A model generated the notes under the pieces. The model was not told where the DNA came from and did no database searches. It saw only the letters and a list, made by a program, of their open reading frames with translations. From an uncultured Chlorobiaceae bacterium (GTDB lineage Bacteria > Bacteroidota > Chlorobiia > Chlorobiales > Chlorobiaceae), in NCBI GenBank assembly GCA_903874585.1, contig CAIQSY010000049.1:1-8599 (forward strand): a stretch of DNA of 8,599 bases. The letters run 5' to 3'. The position numbers were made by a program, and so were the translations under genes. Each line of letters begins with the position of its first letter. Position 1 is the first letter of the stretch. Shown here in pieces: positions 1 through 7,016 of the stretch.

Positions 1-1
1 G

Positions 2-550
2 AGTCAGCCAATTACCGCATTTGGCAATACTTCATCGAATACGCCTGAAAACATCTCAACAACCACAGAACCTGTAATCCAGCCTAAAAACACTCTCTCT
101 CACATGCAGGGGTTTTTCAAAAATGTTACTCAATATTTTGGAACACGATACCGATCCGGTGGTCAGACTCCGGCAGGGTTCGACTGTTCAGGATTTGTGA
201 GGTTTATGTACGATAAGGTGTTTAATATGACGCTTCCACGCTCTTCACGAGAAATGTCAGTACTTGGTCAGCGTGTCAGCAAAGAGGAGCTGCAACCTGG
301 TGATCTGGTGTTTTTCAATTTAAAAAGTAAGCACATAGACCATGTAGGAATTTTTATTGGTAACGATACCTTTGTCCACTCCTCTCTCTCGAAAGGAATT
401 ACAGAGAATCAGTTGAAACAGAAGTATTTCGATAAACAGTTTGCTGGAGCTGTCCGGTTACTTGAACTTCCTAAAGCAACGCCATCTGTAACTCCAACCG
501 CAATTCCTGTACCGCAGGAGAGTGCGCCGGACATCATTAAGCCATCGTAA
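2..550 (+). CDS. NlpC/P60 family peptidoglycan endopeptidase, 5'-partial
   Basis: This is the C-terminal part of a cell-wall cysteine peptidase that would cut peptide stems of peptidoglycan. The frame is open from the first bases of the window, so the ATG at 104 is probably an internal Met and the true start lies upstream. The first ~34 visible residues are a Thr/Pro/Ser/Asn-rich linker. The NlpC/P60 domain follows. It has the catalytic Cys in GFDCSGFV (visible residue 62), the His in HIDHVGIFIG (about 114) and a third polar residue in FVHSS (His, about 126). The PGDLVFF motif typical of the family precedes the catalytic His. A Pro/Thr-rich tail (ATPSVTPTAIPVPQ) ends the protein. An exported or lipid-anchored protein is likely, but no signal peptide can be seen here. 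It converges on aspS, and a strong inverted repeat lies just after the stop. Confidence 0.9.
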   Translation, partial: SQPITAFGNTSSNTPENISTTTEPVIQPKNTLSHMQGFFKNVTQYFGTRYRSGGQTPAGFDCSGFVRFMYDKVFNMTLPRSSREMSVLGQRVSKEELQPGDLVFFNLKSKHIDHVGIFIGNDTFVHSSLSKGITENQLKQKYFDKQFAGAVRLLELPKATPSVTPTAIPVPQESAPDIIKPS

Positions 551-570
551 ATTAACTTATTGCATAAAAC

Positions 571-613
571 AAGAAGAGCTGCCAGTTATCCACTATAACT
601 GGCAGCTCTTCTT
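571..613. terminator. Bidirectional intrinsic terminator between convergent genes
   Basis: A perfect 19-bp inverted repeat (571-589 and 595-613) with a 5-nt loop (ccact) lies 20 bp after the NlpC/P60 stop and 36 bp beyond the aspS stop. The outer stem ends are A/T-rich, so transcripts in either direction end the stem in cuucuu. On the minus strand this is followed by guuuuaug, a fair U-rich tail. On the plus strand the tail is weaker. Position and symmetry fit one hairpin serving both convergent transcripts. Termination itself is inferred. Confidence 0.85.
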
Positions 614-649
614 ATGACCACGACAACCAAGAGAGAAACACCACTTTCT

Positions 650-2482
650 TTACTTTTTCCCTTCATCTTTTTTTGGCAATTCGACCTTCAAATGAAGCTC
701 ACGAAGCTGGGTAAGCGTTACTTCTGAAGGGGCAGACATCATCAAATCCTGCGCCTGCTGATTCATTGGGAAGGCGATAACTTCACGGATATTCTGCTCG
801 TCACGGAGAATCATGACAAGACGATCGACACCAGGCGCAATGCCTCCGTGCGGTGGAGCGCCAAGTTTGAATGCTTCGATCATGTGGCCAAAGCGCGTGT
901 CAACCTCTTCACGTGAGTATCCAGCAATACCAAAGGCTTTATACATGATCTCCGGCTTGTGGTTGCGGATAGCGCCGCTGGAGAGTTCAATGCCATTGCA
1001 GACAATGTCGTACTGATAAGCGAGAATATCGAGTGACGGCACGGTTTCGAGCGCCTCCATTTCACCTTGCGGCATGGAGAATGGATTGTGCGAAAAGTCG
1101 ATCTTTTTTGCATCCTCGTTATACTCAAACATCGGGAAGTCAACAATCCAGCAGAATGAGAGTTCATCGTTATCGAGCGTAAAGAGGTCGGCAAAGTAGT
1201 TGCGCATACCACCCATAATCTTACAAGTTTCTGCCCATTGTCCAGCACGAAAAAAGACTACATCGCCTGTTTCAAGATCAAGTTTCGCTTTTAGATCAGG
1301 AAGTTCATTTAACACATACTTGACAATCGGCCCTTTTGGACCTTCTTCCCTAAACTGAATATAGGCAAGACCATTATAGGCAGGACCGAATTGGGCACTA
1401 AGCTCTAATGCTCGTTTGTCAGCCTTATCATAAAAGAGTCTTGATTCGTTACCACGACCCTTCAGCACAAGAGCCTTTACGCAAAAGTCTTGTATTGTGT
1501 TATTAGAAAAAACCTTGAAATCTGAATCTTTAAACAAATCCGTTACATCCTGTATCTCGATCGGAATTCGCAAATCCGGCTTATCGGTGCCAAAACGGTT
1601 CATCACCTCTTTATAGCTGATACGCGGAAATGGAAACTGCGTCATGCGCTTGTGCGACATGGTTGTGGTCAAATGCTGCATCATCCCCTCAAGAATGGCA
1701 AAGAGATCATCCTGCTCTATAAATGCCATCTCCATATCGAGCTGATAAAACTCACCAGGGCTGCGGTCAGCACGGGCATCTTCATCGCGGAAACAGGGCG
1801 CAATCTGGAAGTAGCGTGGAAATCCGGAGACCATGAGCAATTGCTTGAACTGCTGCGGTGCCTGTGGCAAAGCATAAAATTTACCCGGATGCAGACGGCT
1901 TGGCACCAAGAAATCGCGAGCGCCTTCAGGCGAACTTGATGTAAGAATTGGCGTCTGTATTTCAATGAAGTTTTGCGCTTCGAGATAGTGACGCATGGCA
2001 GCAATAATGCGGCTGCGGAAAATGATATTCTCGTGAATTTTTTCGCGACGGAGATCGATAAAGCGATATTTCAAACGAAGCTCTTCGGAGGTCTGTACCT
2101 CATCAGCAACCGGAAACGGGAGGGGTTGCGCATGACTTTCAACCGTAAGGCTGCTTAACACAACCTCAATTGCACCCGACGCAAGTTTCGGGTTGATTGC
2201 ACCTTCAGCTCGTGGCACCACGACGCCTTCAACACAAATTACTGATTCAATATGCAGGTGTTCAGCTTGCGCAAAAAGCTCATGCCGCTCAGGCTGAATA
2301 ACAAGCTGGCTGATACCGGTATGATCGCGCAAATCGATAAAAATCAATCCACCATGATCACGTTTTCTGTGAACCCATCCGGCAAGCCTGACCGTGCTCT
2401 GCTCACGAGCCGGGTTCAATAAACCGCAATAATCTGAGCGGAAGCGGTTGTTCAACGTCTGTGAGCTCTCTGCATTGCCCAT
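650..2482 (-). CDS. aspS: Aspartyl-tRNA synthetase, bacterial type (probably non-discriminating)
   Basis: This class II synthetase attaches aspartate to tRNA-Asp in the cytoplasm. At 610 residues it has the usual bacterial length. The N-terminal OB-fold anticodon-binding domain spans roughly 15-120 and includes RLAGWVHRKRDHGGLIFIDL. Motif 1 lies near 172-190 (EIQTPILTSSSPEGARDF). Motif 2 contains FRDEDARADR with the conserved Arg at about 232, followed by SPGEFYQLDMEM. The bacterial GAD insertion occupies roughly 300-420. Motif 3 is GGIAPGVDRLVMIL with Arg about 554. His43 and Gly94 sit where non-discriminating enzymes carry His and Gly, so it may also aspartylate tRNA-Asn. The C-terminus is a short charged tail (PKKDEGKK). 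The ATG is preceded by AAAGGA 11 nt upstream and no nearer in-frame ATG fits. It lies 159 bp downstream of dnaX and could be co-transcribed or have its own promoter in that gap. Confidence 0.97.
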   Translation of the reverse strand: MGNAESSQTLNNRFRSDYCGLLNPAREQSTVRLAGWVHRKRDHGGLIFIDLRDHTGISQLVIQPERHELFAQAEHLHIESVICVEGVVVPRAEGAINPKLASGAIEVVLSSLTVESHAQPLPFPVADEVQTSEELRLKYRFIDLRREKIHENIIFRSRIIAAMRHYLEAQNFIEIQTPILTSSSPEGARDFLVPSRLHPGKFYALPQAPQQFKQLLMVSGFPRYFQIAPCFRDEDARADRSPGEFYQLDMEMAFIEQDDLFAILEGMMQHLTTTMSHKRMTQFPFPRISYKEVMNRFGTDKPDLRIPIEIQDVTDLFKDSDFKVFSNNTIQDFCVKALVLKGRGNESRLFYDKADKRALELSAQFGPAYNGLAYIQFREEGPKGPIVKYVLNELPDLKAKLDLETGDVVFFRAGQWAETCKIMGGMRNYFADLFTLDNDELSFCWIVDFPMFEYNEDAKKIDFSHNPFSMPQGEMEALETVPSLDILAYQYDIVCNGIELSSGAIRNHKPEIMYKAFGIAGYSREEVDTRFGHMIEAFKLGAPPHGGIAPGVDRLVMILRDEQNIREVIAFPMNQQAQDLMMSAPSEVTLTQLRELHLKVELPKKDEGKK

Positions 2483-2499
2483 ATCTATAGATTTCCTTT
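2483..2499 (-). promoter_or_regulatory. aspS ribosome binding site and adjacent palindrome
   Basis: On the minus strand AAAGGA (2494-2499) sits 11 nt before the aspS ATG, slightly farther than ideal. The spacer is almost entirely the 10-bp palindrome ATCTATAGAT (2483-2492). The palindrome may be chance or may modulate initiation. The rest of the 159-bp gap upstream is AT-rich near aspS, but I see no convincing -35/-10 pair. Confidence 0.45.
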
Positions 2500-2641
2500 G
2501 GAATTAAGATGATAACTGAATGAAAAAGTCTGAATATGAAGAATTTTTAATAATTTAGGAAACTTCCCTACCTTTCGGAAAATCTTCGCAAGGCACATCT
2601 GCTGCATCAACACCAGCTCTCCGTTGAGCAACGGCCAACCA

Positions 2642-3250
2642 TTAATAAACCAGCTCTCCCCCAAACTCTGTGATAAGCAGACGGATGACCTCATTCTGCT
2701 GTGACAGCTCTTGGAAAAGCGTAAAAATGCTCTTCTCTTTGGTGCAGGCATCTTTTTCAGCATCGTAGAGAATCGTCAGTTGAAATGGCAAAGCATAAAA
2801 CTCCGATATTTCGCGTTGCAGTGTTGCACGCTCCTGCAAGAGCTCTTCGTAGGAAAATTTGCGGCAACAGGATATCGAAAGTGCACCATTCGCACTGCAT
2901 GACACCAACTCGCACGATTGCAGATGCGTTGCCATGATGTTATGCGTTGTTCGCACGAGATGCTCAAGAAATTGATGCCACTCAACCTTCAGCTCTGCAA
3001 GGTTAGCAATCTTATAAGTCGCGGAATTGCTACTGTTGGATGATGCTGGATTTGTAACCGGCAAGCGTGGTTGTTTTGTGGCAGGATTGGTGGCAAAATT
3101 GGAAAACTTTTTTTGCCATGAATCAAGATCAAGCTCTGTTGATATCGCTGCTTTTTTGCCTGATGATGGCAGAGAAACCTTGGCAGGTACAGCGACGGGA
3201 GATGACGATAAGCTGGTAACTGCCGGCTCTTTCAGGTGCTGCTCAGGGGC
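2642..3250 (-). CDS. dnaX: DnaX tau-specific C-terminal extension, reached by programmed frameshift or slippage
   Basis: This is the -1 frame continuation of dnaX after the A10 run, not an independent gene. Joined to the zero frame it gives about 596 residues, comparable to E. coli tau (643). Immediately after the shift comes a Pro/Ser/Ala/Lys-rich linker (APEQHLKEPAVTS onward). From about 3010 down to 2642 there is a compact predominantly helical domain. It contains LKVEWHQFLEHLV and a later YEELLQERATLQREISEFY stretch, and resembles the tau C-terminal region that binds the polymerase alpha subunit and helicase in other bacteria. The TTG at 3064 is only a codon in the open frame; no ribosome binding site supports initiation there. 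The frame is intact for 200 codons, which argues that the shift is used rather than a decay mutation. The stop is TAA at 2642-2644. Confidence 0.85.
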   Translation of the reverse strand, partial: APEQHLKEPAVTSLSSSPVAVPAKVSLPSSGKKAAISTELDLDSWQKKFSNFATNPATKQPRLPVTNPASSNSSNSATYKIANLAELKVEWHQFLEHLVRTTHNIMATHLQSCELVSCSANGALSISCCRKFSYEELLQERATLQREISEFYALPFQLTILYDAEKDACTKEKSIFTLFQELSQQNEVIRLLITEFGGELVY

Positions 3251-4431
3251 TTTTTTTTTTGAGGCGACGGCGTAGTAGCTGTCGATGTCGATGATGAGAG
3301 TGGTGCGTGCACCAGATCAATCAATTTCAGCAATGCAAGTTCAAAACGAAATTGATACTCAAACTGAAACTTCAGCTCCTTCTGTGTCAACAAAAGGAAA
3401 TCAGCCATCTGCATAACACCACGTGGAGAAAAATTACCGGCATCGCGCTGATAGCGTTCACGTACAGCGTCAGGACGTTCAATAAGTTTTGTCGAAGAGA
3501 GATTCTGCACCACAAGAAAATTGCGCAGATGCTCAATCAACTTCTCTAAAAAATCCTGCTCATCATACCCGTTTTTGATAACGAACTGCGCCACATCAAG
3601 CATCTTTACAGGGTTTTGCGCGGCAACAGCATCGGTGACATCAAACATGGTATCGTCATCAATATAATTCAGCAGCTCAGCAACGCCCTGATAGCTGATG
3701 GCGCCATCGTGGTCATTCTCAGCAGAAAAGGCAATCACCTGATCGAGAATGCTCTGCGCATCGCGCATGGAGCCTTGCGCCTTGCGCCCGACAAGCTGAA
3801 GCGCATCGCCCTCCACAACAATATGTTCAGCATCACAGATAGACTGAAGCTGCTTCTGAATAGCATCGAGCGGAATACGCTTGAAGTTGAAGCGCTGACA
3901 GCGTGATGATATGGTGGCTGGAATTTTGTGCAGCTCCGTTGTCGCAAAAATGAAAATAGCGTGCGGAGGTGGCTCCTCCAGCGTTTTCAAAAATGCGTTA
4001 AATGCTGCAATAGAGAGCATGTGCACCTCATCGATAATATAGACGCGGTACTTCCCTTTCTGCGGTCCATAGCGCACATTCTCACGGAGTGCACGAATAT
4101 CGTCAACACTGTTGTTGGATGCTGCATCAAACTCAGAAATATTAAGGCTGGTGCCCGCCTCAAAGTCGCGGCAACTTTCGCACTTGCCACACGGTTCAGT
4201 CACCTGCAGCAGATAATCAGGATCATCCGTCAATCTCTGGCAATTGAGCGCTTTGGCAAAAATTCTTGCCGCAGTTGTTTTGCCAACGCCACGTAATCCC
4301 GAAAAAATATACCCATGCCCCACACGACCCATACGCAGCGAATTCTGGATAGTTCGGGTTACGTGCTCCTGAGCAGTAATGTCGGAAAACTTTGCCGGAC
4401 GATATTTTCGTGCTATAACTTGATAACTCAT
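3232..4431 (-). CDS. dnaX: DNA polymerase III clamp-loader subunit DnaX, zero-frame (gamma-like) product
   Basis: This is the AAA+ motor subunit that loads the sliding clamp onto primed DNA. The zero frame encodes 399 residues. Walker A is GLRGVGKTT (Lys51). A four-Cys zinc site is formed by Cys64, Cys81, Cys84 and Cys87. Walker B is DEVH (134-137). Sensor 1 is in FIFATTELHKIP (about 160-171) and the arginine finger is in SRC (176-178). A lid and collar region follows, then a Ser/Thr/Pro-rich linker. At codons 391-394 (CAA AAA AAA AAG, a run of ten A) the zero frame adds PLSST and stops at TGA. The C-terminal domain continues in the -1 frame (2642-3250). The length compares with 431 residues for E. 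coli gamma. The ATG overlaps the upstream yihY stop as ATGA and lacks a clear Shine-Dalgarno sequence, so translational coupling is likely. Confidence 0.95.
   Translation of the reverse strand: MSYQVIARKYRPAKFSDITAQEHVTRTIQNSLRMGRVGHGYIFSGLRGVGKTTAARIFAKALNCQRLTDDPDYLLQVTEPCGKCESCRDFEAGTSLNISEFDAASNNSVDDIRALRENVRYGPQKGKYRVYIIDEVHMLSIAAFNAFLKTLEEPPPHAIFIFATTELHKIPATISSRCQRFNFKRIPLDAIQKQLQSICDAEHIVVEGDALQLVGRKAQGSMRDAQSILDQVIAFSAENDHDGAISYQGVAELLNYIDDDTMFDVTDAVAAQNPVKMLDVAQFVIKNGYDEQDFLEKLIEHLRNFLVVQNLSSTKLIERPDAVRERYQRDAGNFSPRGVMQMADFLLLTQKELKFQFEYQFRFELALLKLIDLVHAPLSSSTSTATTPSPQKKKPLSST
3250..3261 (-). promoter_or_regulatory. Programmed frameshift / transcriptional slippage site in dnaX (A10 run)
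   Basis: Ten consecutive T on the plus strand (3251-3260) read as CAA AAA AAA AAG in the dnaX zero frame. The last seven bases (3256-3250) are A AAA AAG in the X XXY YYZ register, the heptamer used for -1 ribosomal frameshifting in E. coli dnaX. The run is also longer than the A9 run at which Thermus thermophilus dnaX undergoes RNA polymerase slippage. I see no purine-rich stimulatory Shine-Dalgarno just upstream and no strong hairpin just downstream, which favours transcriptional slippage. The zero frame stops six codons later and the -1 frame continues to the tau domain. Confidence 0.85.
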
Positions 4432-5708
4432 GAATGGTATTGATTACGCTCCTCGAACAACGCTACAAGCGGCATATTCATGCTGCTTTTCAGAGATGCA
4501 ACAACATCTCTGCTGATAGCTTCCAAATGTACATTATTACTCTCCGAAATCAGAGTACCGTTTGCATCAACATGCAAATCCTGTGGAATAATTGTATAGA
4601 GATTATAAAGGGTAAAGCTGTAAAGATCGGTACGTATCGCAAAATCACCTCCTGCTGTACTATGAAGAACATCGCTCTGTTGAAGCAGTTCTACTACTTT
4701 TCTTACATCAGCCGGAGAGATTCCATGGTTAAATTCCACCATTTTCTTCATGTTCAGTAAGCGACCATTTTTCTGCCCCTGCCAGATTTGATCCAAAAGT
4801 GAGACCGCGAGCGACAAGCTCTGCAGAGGATTAAACTGACGCGACACGGTATTGATGGGACGCAAAGCTCCGAGGCAAAAGACAAATTCAGCGCCGGTCA
4901 GCACCACAACCCAGCCGGTGTAAATCCAGAAAAAAAGCATCGGGATAACCGACAAAGCACCATAAATATGCTCAAAAGTCGAGAGCTGAGTGACATAAAA
5001 GGTAAACCACTGTTTGGAGAGTTCAAACAAAACTGCGGCTAATAATGCACCGGAAAAGGCGTGGACAAAGCGCACTCGCCGATTCGGCACCAGCATGTAC
5101 AGCAGAAAAAAAGCAACAATGGAGTTGAAAAAGGGCAGGTAGGAGAGCAATATGGTTTTGAATTCCAGCAAGGTACCTTCAGTAAAGATGGTGTACCACA
5201 CATACGAGCTTGCCGCAAGACTACTGCCAACAAACACCGGTCCAAGCGTCAGCACCGTCCAATAGAGCGTAAATCCCTGCAATCCTTTGCGCGGACCATG
5301 CACCTCCCATATTTCATTCAGCGTTGTATCAACTGTTGAAATGAGTGAGAGGGCGATCATGAACAAAAAAAGTCCACCTATAAGTGGGACACTAGTCGTT
5401 TTTCCAATAAAATCAGAGAGATAGTGATGCAGTACTGCCCCTGCACTTGGCATGAAATTCTGCACAAGAAAATCCTCAAGCGAACGCTTGAATGGAGCAA
5501 ACACCGCAAAAACATTGAGGATAGAGAGAATCACCGCAAGAATCGGCACAATTGAGAGCAGCGTCTGAAATGCGAGAGAGCTGGCACCAAGAAAAATTTT
5601 ATCATGCGTAAAATTCTTCCAGAAAAAAGGAAAAAATGCACGCAGATATGCTCCAAACGACATGCGTTCACTCTCAACTGCATGTGGATCTTTTTTCTCC
5701 ATGTTCAT
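4428..5708 (-). CDS. YihY/BrkB-family inner-membrane protein (formerly called RNase BN)
   Basis: This 426-residue polytopic membrane protein belongs to the YihY/UPF0761 family. The historical RNase BN name for that family is considered wrong, and its biochemical role is not settled. About six hydrophobic segments are visible, near residues 38-70, 107-130, 148-172, 187-208, 215-240 and 250-283. The family-typical TLNEIWEV lies at about 129-136. Residues ~290-426 form a soluble C-terminal domain with helix-turn-helix-like character (NHGISPADVRKVVELLQQSDVL), seen in longer members of the family. Two starts are possible: ATG 5708 or ATG 5702 (MNMEKK). Neither has a strong Shine-Dalgarno sequence; 5708 is kept. 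It lies 35 nt after the MFS gene and overlaps dnaX by 4 nt (ATGA), so the two are probably translated together. Confidence 0.88.
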   Translation of the reverse strand: MNMEKKDPHAVESERMSFGAYLRAFFPFFWKNFTHDKIFLGASSLAFQTLLSIVPILAVILSILNVFAVFAPFKRSLEDFLVQNFMPSAGAVLHHYLSDFIGKTTSVPLIGGLFLFMIALSLISTVDTTLNEIWEVHGPRKGLQGFTLYWTVLTLGPVFVGSSLAASSYVWYTIFTEGTLLEFKTILLSYLPFFNSIVAFFLLYMLVPNRRVRFVHAFSGALLAAVLFELSKQWFTFYVTQLSTFEHIYGALSVIPMLFFWIYTGWVVVLTGAEFVFCLGALRPINTVSRQFNPLQSLSLAVSLLDQIWQGQKNGRLLNMKKMVEFNHGISPADVRKVVELLQQSDVLHSTAGGDFAIRTDLYSFTLYNLYTIIPQDLHVDANGTLISESNNVHLEAISRDVVASLKSSMNMPLVALFEERNQYHS

Positions 5709-5743
5709 CTTTTGTACAAGTGGCTCTTCATAATAACGCCGTT

Positions 5744-7006
5744 TTATGGCTGATGTACAGGTTCACTATAAACCGAGCGAACATTGGTCATTACAATGAG
5801 TCCGATAATAAAAAAGAGCAAGAGCGAAGCCAACGCTATTTTCTGGCTGCCCGCGTAGGATGAGACCAATCCAAAGACCACAGGACCAACAACTGCCGAG
5901 GCTTTACCGAAACTACCATCATAAAATCCAAAAAATTCAGCCAGATGTTCGCGCGGAGTTAATCTTGTCATCATTGCACGAGAAGCTGCCTGCGATGAAC
6001 CCATCGATATTCCCGCTAACATTCCGGTGGAGAAAAAAAGCTCTTTGCTGTTGGCAAAAATTGCAGCACACACCACCACAATCCAAATCATTAACGTGAT
6101 AACGATGGTACGTTTTGGTCCAATCTTATCAGTAATAAAACCAAACAACAGTGAACCGACTATAGCTGTCGTTTGTACCAGCATGAAAAAAAGAATCAGC
6201 TCACCAGTTGTGAAGCCAAGAGTGTTTTGCGCATAAATTGAGGAGAAGGCGATAATGGTGATAATGGCATCATTATAGAAAAAATAAGCAAGCAGAAAAC
6301 GCGCCAGATCGCGATAGTGAAGAATGTGCTGTATTGTGTGCTTGACCTCACGAATTGATTGAACGAGCGCTGTGACGGAGATTGCTGATCGGTTCTCTTT
6401 TTTTTCATCGCGTAGTACCAGAAAAAGTGGCGCCGCAAAAAGGGCAAAAAATATGGCTGAAATAAGAAAACTCATCTGCACGTTGGAAGCATTGGCGAGT
6501 ACAATGCCGTCACGTAACAGCGGTTTCACCAGCAACAAAATGGAGAGTGCACCAAGATAACCCATCGCAAAACCATAGCCGGAGACTCTTCCGACACTTT
6601 TATCAGAGGCAAGCTCCTTTAAATAAGCATCATAAAAGACCAAGCCACCCTCAAAACCCATGTTCGCCATCATAAAGAGGAGTGCTGCTATAATCGCCAT
6701 GCCCTGGGCTGAAAAAGAGAGCAGTGCGGTGGCAATAATAGAGGTAAGCGTAAAAAAAAGCAGAAACCGTTTGCGCTTGCCAGAATAGTCGGCGGCTGCA
6801 CCAAGTACGGGCGACACCAAAGCAACCAGCAACATTGAGAGGCTAACGCTGAACCCCCACAAGGCATCGCCTGAGGGGGAACCATTGCAAATCACATTTT
6901 TAAAATAGAGAGGAAAAGTAAACGTGACCATCATCACGCTGAAAGAGGTGTTGGCAAAGTCAAAAAGCAGCCATGAAAAGACCTTATATTTCTGCTTTGC
7001 AATCAA
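5744..7006 (-). CDS. MFS transporter, ATG22/UMF1-like family
   Basis: This is a major facilitator superfamily permease of about 420 residues with about 12 membrane segments. The substrate cannot be told from sequence. The N-terminus carries VFSWLLFDFANTSFS, the signature of the UMF1/ATG22-like branch (usual pattern W-x-x-Y/F-D-F-A-N). Cytoplasmic loop motifs GAAADYSGKRKR (between segments 2 and 3) and GFITDKIGPKRT (between segments 8 and 9) match MFS motif A repeats. The start is uncertain. In-frame TTG 7075 and ATG 7063 lie inside purQ and would add residues not typical of the family. The only good ribosome binding site, TAAGGAG at 7010-7016, is too close to TTG 7009 and 7006 and is ideally spaced (6 nt) from ATT 7003. 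TTG 7006 is given as a compromise. The purQ stop codon is embedded in that site. Confidence 0.87.
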   Translation of the reverse strand: MIAKQKYKVFSWLLFDFANTSFSVMMVTFTFPLYFKNVICNGSPSGDALWGFSVSLSMLLVALVSPVLGAAADYSGKRKRFLLFFTLTSIIATALLSFSAQGMAIIAALLFMMANMGFEGGLVFYDAYLKELASDKSVGRVSGYGFAMGYLGALSILLLVKPLLRDGIVLANASNVQMSFLISAIFFALFAAPLFLVLRDEKKENRSAISVTALVQSIREVKHTIQHILHYRDLARFLLAYFFYNDAIITIIAFSSIYAQNTLGFTTGELILFFMLVQTTAIVGSLLFGFITDKIGPKRTIVITLMIWIVVVCAAIFANSKELFFSTGMLAGISMGSSQAASRAMMTRLTPREHLAEFFGFYDGSFGKASAVVGPVVFGLVSSYAGSQKIALASLLLFFIIGLIVMTNVRSVYSEPVHQP

Positions 7007-7009
7007 CAA

Positions 7010-7016
7010 CTCCTTA
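7010..7016 (-). promoter_or_regulatory. Ribosome binding site of MFS gene, overlapping the purQ stop
   Basis: TAAGGAG on the minus strand combines the purQ stop codon (TAA, 7016-7014) with a near-consensus Shine-Dalgarno AAGGAG. It decides that translation of the MFS gene probably starts within the next ten bases, where only TTG, TTG and ATT are in frame. Termination of purQ here would deliver ribosomes for re-initiation. Confidence 0.6.

Noticed and set aside
880..1248. 122-codon minus-strand frame inside aspS
   Set aside because: Overlaps the well-supported AspRS frame over its full length, with no independent start signal and low-complexity Ser/Arg/Thr composition.
2621..2634. Small inverted repeat (ccgttgagcaacgg) just after the dnaX tau stop as a possible terminator
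   Set aside because: Only a 5-bp stem with a 4-nt loop is feasible and no T run follows on the minus strand, so it does not look like an intrinsic terminator.
2612..2659. 11-bp direct repeat (accagctctcc at 2612-2622 and 2649-2659) across the dnaX stop
   Set aside because: Two short copies 37 bp apart with no further units or flanking signal. Chance is sufficient.
2485..2763. 92-codon open frame on the minus strand bridging the end of dnaX and the start of aspS
   Set aside because: It lies mostly over the tau frame in another register, has no ribosome binding site and its product resembles no family I know. Likely a chance frame.
3064..3064. TTG as an independent start for the tau C-terminal segment
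   Set aside because: No Shine-Dalgarno upstream, and the same frame is open back to the A10 run, where it joins the DnaX ATPase. A frameshift product explains it better.
3928..4296. 122-codon plus-strand open frame antisense to dnaX
   Set aside because: Sits opposite the highly conserved ATPase region. Composition (Arg, Cys, His, Asn rich) is typical of a shadow frame.
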